64,000 bases of DNA from Bisporella sp. PMI_857 (lineage: Eukaryota > Ascomycota > Leotiomycetes > Helotiales > Helotiaceae): assembly GCA_021307315.1 (NCBI GenBank), contig JAJSPD010000023.1, positions 124,001-188,000 of the forward strand, in the 5' to 3' direction. The translations under genes were made by a program, and so were the position numbers. The notes under the pieces were generated by a model. The model saw only the letters and a list, made by a program, of their open reading frames with translations, made no database searches and was not told the origin of the DNA. Positions within the stretch are counted from its first letter, which is position 1. Every line of letters starts with the position of its first letter. Shown here piece by piece: positions 56,410-64,000 of the stretch.

Positions 56410-56429
56410 GTCAATCAAGCTCTTCCACG

Positions 56430-57217
56430 CTACAGACAGAGAATTCCAGCCTCAACAAGTGCATGCTTCAGATCCTGAAATGTTTCCAACCTCGGGTGGG
56501 GGTCACCTTTGTTATAAATCTCATGCCTTGTGGCAGTCTGGCCATGTGACTCATTTGCTTGACATACACGTGGCTCGCCATCTTTACTTTCGAACTTCCA
56601 GCCAGTTTGCCTGGTAGGAACACAACCTTTTAGGACTGAGCTATCCAGCATAATAGTCCCTTGAGGAAGAATGAGCTCTAACATACATGTTGGATGCGGG
56701 TCAATAACCTGGAGGCCGACAAGCTTTGATAATTTATTTGTAGTCAGATATTCGGCGAGTTCTGGAAGGAAAGCGTTGTCAATTCCGGATAAATCTGGAA
56801 GAGGGCCTGTTTGGTACTCGTATGGATGGAAACCGTGACCTGTAAGAATAAATATATGTCCATGCACGCTGCTGAGGTCAACAGTCCGGATTACTGTAGG
56901 TTTGGCCCAACGACAGTATGGTTTATCGTAGTTAACACCCAATAAAACAGTGCTACTAAGAGTGCCACTGTGCCCATGGACTAAATGGATGCCGAAAACT
57001 CTTTCGGCGTGATTCCGAACAATCATTACAGCCAGGTTGTATATGTGTGACTGAAGGATTTCTGGTTGTTGTGAATCTTGTGGTAGCTTGTTGTAGCTAT
57101 GTGAATTAGTAAAATATAGACTGTATTCAGGCCTGTTACTTACATCTTATTACTTTCCTCCAAGTCCTGGGCCTTCAGAGCTTTGTCAAGGCCAGGCACA
57201 TCGAATTTATACCCCAT
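56430..57217 (-). CDS. Hypothetical protein, two exons (246 aa)
   Basis: Exon 1 is 57217-57144 (MGYKFDVPGLDKALKAQDLE) and exon 2 is 57096-56430. The 47-nt intron has a GTAAGT donor, a TTTACTAATTC branch site and a CATAG acceptor; the total is 741 nt. The protein begins with a short amphipathic part (IYNKLPQDSQQPEI). A globular region follows with HIFILTGHGFHPYEY, LVGLQVIDPHPTCMLELILP and a conserved-looking end HEIYNKGDPHPRLETFQDLK. No known catalytic motif recognised, though the His/Asp-rich strings suggest a structured domain. It overlaps no other gene. Confidence 0.7.
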
Positions 57218-59519
57218 AGTTCGAAAAGTAAGAGGCTGCAAGCTGGAATATGATTGTCGCCTATATCACATAGTATAAGCAGCTGGTAGGCTGGAGAGAG
57301 GATGGAGGCTTGTCTTAGTACTTACTTTAGCTACTAGATGCAGTTGTGTTGTAGCCGAACTTGGAGAACAAAGTTGAATATTTTAGGTAAGAGCTGAAAG
57401 TAAGGTTCAGCCTCCAATACTAAAAGAACTTCCTGTTTAGTGCGAGGTAGAAAGAGGTATGGTAAAGATGCAGAGTGAGGGATATATTGCTGACTGAAAT
57501 GAGGAACATACAAGTGAGATGAAGTCTATCAGCGGAGCTGGGCGAAGCCGGGCAAACCCAGTGTGGCAAACTAATTCATAGCTTTCGCTCAGAAACAGCC
57601 TTGAACTTTTGCTTGCTCCAGACGTTGATGTGATCTTTCGCAAAACGGGGAAGAAACCTGAGAGTGGTGGGGCAACAATGCCATGTGATTTTATTCAACA
57701 AGCCGACTCTGGCCGAGCTAAACACAATTAGGCCCAACATCTTTAGGCTGAAAAAAGGATAGCTTGCAAAATTCCGCTGTAGAAGGGAGGGCATATTGCG
57801 AAGTTCAAGACCGAACCAAAAGCAAGGCGATTAACAGGAATAATCCTTTGCCGTATCAGCATCTCATTTCATACTATGGACAAATTAAACTTACATCATA
57901 GCCTTTCATCGTTGAACAAAGCCTGCAATGAAATTTCGTTCCTATTCCTTTCCTTACTTTCCCGCACTCCCCATATTAATTTGTCAGTCCGGTGGTTCAC
58001 TAGATTCCATTAAGTCACGTGATATTTCTAATTAGCTGAGTTTGACCATCACAAATATTGTTATTCATGTGAACCGTCTACTACCTCTTCCTGCCCGATT
58101 TCGAACAAATTTGACCTGTCACCTGCTTTAATCATGAGACTGGTCACCTGTTTGTGGAGAGTCACGTGTTGAGAAACTTGAGATCATCTTTTGCCTATTG
58201 TACGCTGTTAGTTGCAACATTTTGGACTTGGAGCTGCGCTTACAAACAGAGTCCATCCTCATTCTTTCAGTCCAAACAGGCGCATTCAGAAACTCCTTTC
58301 ATCCTTGTTGTCAATAATGCGATAGCCTAGTATCTTTCAGTTAGTCTAGGTGAGAAAGATTTCGCGAAAGCAGGAGTATATCGAGAGAGGTTGGATACAG
58401 GCTGTGAGCCTTTGCTGTCCTATCAAATAATAATTGCAGATTTCATCCATCACAGAGCCTTTGAGATTGCTGATCTTGGGTACAGTTTATAGGGTAGTAC
58501 AAATTACTAACAGAAAACCGTATCGCTTCGAAAGAGCTACAGTCGCCGAATCCACAAACTCATATCTTTCTTGAGGATTTTGCGCTATTCTGCTTTTTTA
58601 CGCAGCTCCAGAGATTACCAAGCACCTTCTTAACAATTTCAATAAATTTCGTCTAGGTTCCCTTGCATGGTATTCAAAACTGCCGTTAGTGCCAGGGTTG
58701 TGGGGAAGGTTGACATTTTGAGATCGAGAGCCTTCTTGTATACTCTGGAAGGCTGATTTTATGTGGATACAATCGAGACTTGAAGTAACTGCATTTGATA
58801 CCACCCAGGCAACAACTCCTCTCGCCTCACCCTTCACCGCTATCAGGAAACCGGCATGTTTATTCGCCTTACTGGTTAAGTTAGTAACGCCGCTTTTCAC
58901 TGCCGACTCTCTGAAATTGCGAACTGGTCACATCTTTTCTGTTGCCTACAAACAGACAGCTGCTTGCGGGTGGATAACTCCATTTTTCGGATCAGTCTGG
59001 CCCTATCGCTAAAATCGTGAACAACGTCAGACAAAGCTTGTGCACAACCTTAGCAATCAGTCAAAGCTACTCAAGAATACATACAAGGTAAGATTATCAT
59101 CACTTATCCATACACTCCTCTCCCATTGCCAAAGAGTATAGATTGGATTGAGAACCCAATCCCCTCTTTTATACAAAGTTACGTCTCCAAAAACTCCATG
59201 TCCTGCTGCACGGGCGATAACCTTGGATTCTCAGCCAAGATATCTATAAAACCAAGAAAACAATAACACCGACTGTCACGAGATACATTTCACCGCCAGC
59301 AGGGAGCCATATAACTCTCCTTGTATATAGCATAGTGATTTTACCTCGTCACAAGGAAAGTTGTGCCACAGAAGGAAGTTGTCCTCTGACTAAATTTGAT
59401 TTCTTAGATTGCAAATTGTAGCCTCCAAAGGGGGCGGAGCAGAATAGAGTCGAGATATGCCCTTATTACTAAATCCAAAGGCGTTGAATAAGCAAGCAGG
59501 GCATCACTCGAACATGCAG
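57218..59519. other. Intergenic, no supported gene
   Basis: Small overlapping frames only (for example a 72-codon minus frame at 57794-57576 and 83-100-codon frames near 58600-59010). None gives recognisable domains or clean splice joins. Confidence 0.35.
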
Positions 59520-59524
59520 CCATA

Positions 59525-59640
59525 CTTTGGTGTCTGTTGTTTGCAGACACCACTTTTTTTACAAGGGTTTTAAGCCACTTTTGTGGTGACTGCTTTTTGC
59601 AGGCACCACTTTTTTTTACAAGGATTGTGGATGCTTTCAA
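59525..59640. repeat. Hairpin tandem repeat, two units
   Basis: Two ~58-bp units of the form TTTGGTGTCTGTTGTTTGCA-GACACCACTTTTTTTACAAGG-TTTTAAGCCACTTTTG, each self-complementary around TGGTGTCTG...CAGACACCA. The same unit is amplified at 63425-63645. Confidence 0.8.
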
Positions 59641-61549
59641 TATAATCTATTTGTCAGGGTAGTGCCCGGGAAGGTCGCCGATAGGATATATAGAACTGCT
59701 GTCAAAAATGGACAGGAAGGCTGAACTAAAGTGCAAGAGCGACCTGATAACTTGCTCGGAGTGGAAAGGAAAGCAGATTATCTGATCTGAGGTCATAGTC
59801 TGGCGTAAGTATTGTGATCGAAGAAAATTACCTCCAGTCATAGCGGGCCACCCTCCTCGGAAGCTTTTCCAAACAAGGAAATTGTGGCAGCTTTCCTGTT
59901 GCTTTCTCTGCCGTTAAATTCAATAACACGGCGAGTGCTTTGGTGAAACACCTGAAAATACAACCCGGAATCAGGTTATCAGTTCTGCAAGAGATGTGGT
60001 GAAAGACAATAGGAAAGAGGCTTTGCTTCGCTCAAAACGGGAAGTGGATAAGACCGAATTACTTGAGGAAGGTCATGAGATTGACCTTTACCTTCCTATT
60101 GGCAAGCATGTAAAAGTTTACCGAGGGAAAGAGAAGGAGGGCAAGGGGTTTCTCGTGTGCGGTTGCTGGTACGATTATGGTATGGCTCACAGGCAGTAGT
60201 AAATGTCGATTGGAATTTGAAATTCGGATGTCCGATATTTGTCAACACGTGTGGAGCATAGTTGACGATACTGGAGGCGTTGAGGTATTTGATTGAATTG
60301 GGCCAAATATTTTGATGTGGAGTTGGAATTTCATATCTCAATGCTTTGTGTGTTGCGGCTCCGGCATAGAGCAGGAAGCGGAGAGGGAAATAGGCACAAG
60401 ATTGGCAACTTAGGATGGACGGGGAATTTCTTCTTGAACTTTGCGTGTAATTCACAAGGTGAAAAGGTGTGATCTTCTGTAACATACGGAATTAAGTATT
60501 GGTTTGTTTGAGCGTTTTGGGGTGCTTTTCCGATTTAAATGAAATTTCGTGCGAAATATCAATTGCAGTATGGATATGACCACCTTGTTGCCAAACTACT
60601 GTTAACAGTGTACTGGCCGCTTGGGAGTACTTTTAGATAGCGTTCAAAATATGTCGTGGGTTCAGATCACAACTTAAAAAGGCTGTGGTTTTAATGTGAT
60701 GAAATCAACTAGGACGGGTCACGGTTAGCATTCTGATCCCTCCTGCTGCATTCCAGTGGAATGGTCTTACCAATGGGCCACTCACTCCGCCCAAGAATTT
60801 AGGCTGTCGGCGGCTCTTTTTTGCAGGACTCTGAGACCTCAATAAGCCTCTCCAATCCAGAGAATCCACATCTTATGCATCTCGTTGCATTTTGCTCGCT
60901 TTCGCAGCAGCCATTGGTTAGCCTTGATCCAGCGTAATCTTGAGTTAGTGTGGGGAAACTATATGCAGAATTGCTTCCTGAATCTCCCTGCCATAGCGAT
61001 CGAAACTCTATACGCCACCGCTGCAATTGGGGGAGATAGATACGCGGAGTCGGCGGAAATCTAGGGGCTGTGAATTAGAATATCCATTCTTTTTATGGAG
61101 GAGAATGTAGGCTGTGTCGAGATTCGAGATCATATAGATGACTATTATATTTCAATGCCTTCAAAATACTTCATCCTCTTATGTATTATGAGACTACTCA
61201 GACTTGAGAAAGTAAGCCTAGGAGAAAAGCAGCATAAAGACCTCACGGTATTACGGTAGTAGGTGAGTCAGGAATTTCGAAGACTACGGCAAGTCTACTC
61301 GGCCGAATTTTCTTTTTTTGTATAGCAGCTGCCTCTTTGGCGAGGCGTCCTTGTTGACTTTAGCTCACCGACTACATTATGGCTGCCGATAAGGGACAGC
61401 CCAGCAGAGCCTCAGTATTGAGCACATGAGGCTCGCAACGCCCTCTTAAAGCTCAGTTTAACAACACCTTCCCAATCTATTTAAAACATATTATAGTTCC
61501 TGAAGTGTCATCGAGAACCAAATTCTCGTTTTCACGGCTATTCGACAAA
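59641..61549. other. Intergenic with possible gene fragments
   Basis: A plus-strand frame to 60199 (EVDKTELLEEGHEIDLYLPI...FLVCGCWYDYG) and a minus-strand frame 61026-60799 with TRCIRCGFSGLERLIEVSES look partly protein-like. I could not find starts or splice partners for them. The rest is without features; 61400-61549 is the promoter side of the next gene. Confidence 0.3.
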
Positions 61550-62398
61550 ATGGATATTCGGGACAAGCTAAATGCCATTGCAACATTAACCAATGACAGC
61601 AAGTTCAGGCTTCTTTATACCTAAGTCTTGTCAAGCTAACGCTTAGTAGTCATCAAGAAGTTACCATCCAAACCTTCGTCTAGAGTACGATTTTCGGATG
61701 ATGCAGATCTGGTATGGGATATATTATTTGATAGAAATGGATCTCCAACAGAAAGGCTTGGGAAAGTTTTGAGGGGTGTTGGAAATTACATGGTAAATCT
61801 TTTTTATAGTAGCTATCAACCCGATATTAATAACGAACAGATTGCCGATTATAAGCCTCAGAAAAGCACTGTAGTCACACCAGCTAAAATGGAAGAATAT
61901 TATTCGCGTTACAAGCTTAAGGAAGAGCCTTATCACTTTGTTTGTATGTATTAAGTCTTTGAGTTTCTGACTTCTTGTTTATTGTCTTTAGCAATCTTCC
62001 ATACATGGCCATATAAGCAATTATCACGGCTGTATAAAGGCCTTGACTGCGAATATTATATGGTTCCGGATGAAAAATCGGTAGTACCTACTTTACCAGG
62101 CCTGACTCCGTCTGGCATAGAACGGTGGATAACTATATTTATGTTAGCATATCCGGAGGAAGAGTCAAAAAGATTTCAGAAAGTGGTTGAGGATATGCCT
62201 ATTGACGTCAACGGAGTGATATTTCCTGAGCGCCTTCCAAAGCAAACATCACTCCATTTGTTTCCCAAAGAACCCAATCAAGGCTGGGTAAATGTACTTG
62301 AAAATCTCTTGATTCCTGAACCAACAAAAGCCATACCACTGGAACGAGAGCGAAAGCCTTACACTGCCCTGCCTGGTGAGGGTAAGGTTCATATCTAG
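61550..62398 (+). CDS. DUF7514-type fungal protein, three exons (239 aa)
   Basis: Exons 61550-61602, 61684-61943 and 61992-62398 give 720 nt. The second intron (GTATGT...TTCTGAC...CTTTAG, 48 nt) is clear. The first (GTTCAG...CGTCTAG, 81 nt) is the only in-frame solution I found and is less sure. The core shows DLVWDILFDRNGSPTERLGK, VVTPAKMEEYYSRYKL, SIFHTWPYKQLSRLYKGL, LTPSGIERWITIFMLAYPEE and FPERLPKQTSLHLFP, the motif order of the DUF7514 domain in Pezizomycotina. Function is unknown. The protein ends soon after the domain, whereas relatives often have long disordered tails. Confidence 0.78.
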
Positions 62399-63424
62399 TC
62401 TGACAAAGTGAAAACCCACGTAGCCGGAGTTGAATTCAGAACGCACACGCATCGAAGCTGGATTTGAGAGTGTGCTTGCTTTTTCTTTTTCCTCGAAGAA
62501 GCCTTGGGGTGTGCAAAGACTTAGTTATTTTCTTTAGCTGGAGACTGGTGATGGAATGTGCTACTTCTTTCTTTCGTTGATGATTTAAGATCTTGTGTAT
62601 TCCTTGTGTTCCGACTGAATATCTATGGCGAAATATGGATGACATCTTTCTTTGGTAGTAGTTGCCCTCACTTAGCAAGTAGATATAATTTGCATACAAA
62701 TATAATCACCCATCCATAAATGTTACATTGTGGTTCTAGTGCATACCACTCTGTCATAGTTTCTCGGGCTTATAGCCCTTCTGTCTTGAAGCTTACATGC
62801 GCTAACTTTATAGGCTTCGTGGGCTGTCGGGTACGTGTTAGGGTACTTGCAATACCGTAACTTCGTTCGGCTTTAGGCCGCCTCTCTCCCTACATGTAGC
62901 CTACCTTGTCTGTTAAGCTTCGGCTGCTCTTGGTGGCAGAGGAGGGAGCTACCACTTTTGATAAGACTTTCTTACAAAAGCGGCCTGTTCTGTGTTAGTT
63001 TCGGCAGTATGTGCTTTTCACAGAAACACTCCATATCGGTGGAGAGGGGCCGGTCATTCCAGCGCCGTGATAGCCCTGAGAAGTACTGCATGCCTAGTGG
63101 AAGTTGTTACTGCCTCGGGCTTGAGGCGCGCTGATGCTTCCTTGGTGGTTTGGTTAGAAGCGATTCCCCGTCATCCTCCTTTTGTATCCCTAAATTGCTT
63201 AACTTCAGCTGGCTTAGCATATTTTACAGCCCTAAACTTGAACTAGATACCAGACCTGGACACTGAATGTTGTCAAAATATGGTTCGCCTTATATATCGA
63301 TCCTCCCAAACCCCGCCACCCAGGCTCCCCGTTCTCTAAACTAAGCACTTGCACAATTCTTTTATTTCTGTATGATTATTTCAAATATCGGCTTGCTGGG
63401 CTTGGCTCACTATACTAGACTGCT
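62399..63424. other. Intergenic
   Basis: 3' side of the DUF7514 gene, then DNA without supported genes. Confidence 0.4.
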
Positions 63425-63645
63425 TTTTTGTGGTGACTGTTATTTGCAGACACCACTTTTTTTAACGAGGATTTTAAGCCACTTTTGTGGTGACTGTTAT
63501 TCGCAGACACCACTTTTTTTTAACGAGGATTTTAAGCCGCTTTTGTGGTGACTGTTTTTTGCAGACACCACTTTTTTTCTTTTTACAGGGACTTAAAGCC
63601 ACTTTTGGTGTCTGTTATTTGCAAACACCACTTTATGCGCCTCCA
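63425..63645. repeat. Hairpin tandem repeat, four units of ~58 bp
   Basis: Units read CACTTTTGTGGTGACTGTTA then TTTGCAGACACCACTTTTTT, then AACGAGGATTTTAAGC. The self-complementary TGGTG.CTG / CAGACACCA core repeats in each unit. Unit differences are single bases and T-run lengths. The last unit is cut at CACCACTTTATG. Confidence 0.88.
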
Positions 63646-64000
63646 AGGTTTATATATTACACTTCCAGGGGATTTTGCGGATTTCTGAAAAAAAGTAGGC
63701 AGCCACAAACATGGTAGTATTCACTATAACCTGCAACTAATACCTTACAGTTGTCCTTTCATAAAGACTAACTTCTGCTCTGTTTTAGTCAGAGGCTCCA
63801 CTGAATCTACCATGTCCTCCCCTCTACCAAGTGCCTGCTTTTATTAGTATTAAAAATAAAGAACCATGAATCGCTTACTAGACATTGCGCGCATGGAAAG
63901 TTGAAAAGCCAATTTTTATTTGGACAAAAGTGAGGGGGTCGCATGTACCGACAACTGTACTTGTGCCACCCTGGGCCCATTGCCTCAATGTATGGACTGT
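63646..64000. other. Window end, no gene recognised
   Basis: No supported coding sequence or repeat in the last 350 bases. Confidence 0.4.

Noticed and set aside
59940..60260. Possible formaldehyde-activating-enzyme-like zinc domain (FCKRCGE, CPIFVNTCGA)
   Set aside because: The cysteine words sit in different frames and no splice join links them; not enough to call.

Overview
The window is nuclear DNA of a filamentous ascomycete (Pezizomycotina). The evidence is short GT-AG introns of 42-70 nt with CTAAC/CTGAT-like branch sites, several HET-domain allorecognition genes, a fungal ENA-type Na+ ATPase, a Tad-like LINE tail, fungal orphan families (DUF7514, DUF7025-AAA) and duplicated DNA with RIP-like transitions. 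The mix of families looks like Leotiomycetes (Helotiales), but that is an impression. There are no rRNA genes, convincing tRNA genes or CRISPR arrays. Most real genes are split by introns, so I rebuilt exons by hand. Every spliced model given as complete has an exon total divisible by three.

Layout. 0-0.8 kb: two small divergent spliced genes. 1.7-6.6 kb: copy A of a ~4.9 kb duplicated segment carrying a dead bZIP-type regulator gene, then a kinase relic. 7.5-8.3 kb: small orphans. 9.9-24.2 kb is the gene-rich core: a HET gene, a relic of the regulator family, a kelch protein, a MITE, a complete four-exon Na+-exporting P-type ATPase, a second HET gene, and a HET fragment abutting another truncated gene. 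24-28.3 kb: AT-rich DNA with minisatellites and a small MADS-box gene. 28.3-33.4 kb: copy B of the duplication, a palindromic satellite and dispersed repeats. 34.8-38.5 kb: an ankyrin relic, an intact eight-exon coiled-coil gene, and stacked remains of a transposase, an aminoglycoside-phosphotransferase-like (APH) gene and a LINE 3' end.

The most striking locus is 38.6-42.5 kb on the minus strand. Six exons join in frame into one 1221-residue protein: HET, NB-ARC, three near-identical TPRs, DUF7025, AAA+ ATPase. This is a fungal NLR-type receptor carrying a whole AAA+ module at its C-terminus, an architecture I do not know. A truncated HET paralogue faces it 2.1 kb away.

43-64 kb is accessory: TIR elements, a second APH pseudogene, small cysteine-rich proteins, a single-exon kinase, a convergent pair of spliced orphans (275 and 246 aa), a DUF7514 gene and hairpin-forming tandem repeats. 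Taken together, the region looks like a repeat-rich compartment with ongoing duplication, truncation and fusion of allorecognition and other accessory genes, around a few conserved genes (ATPase, kelch).
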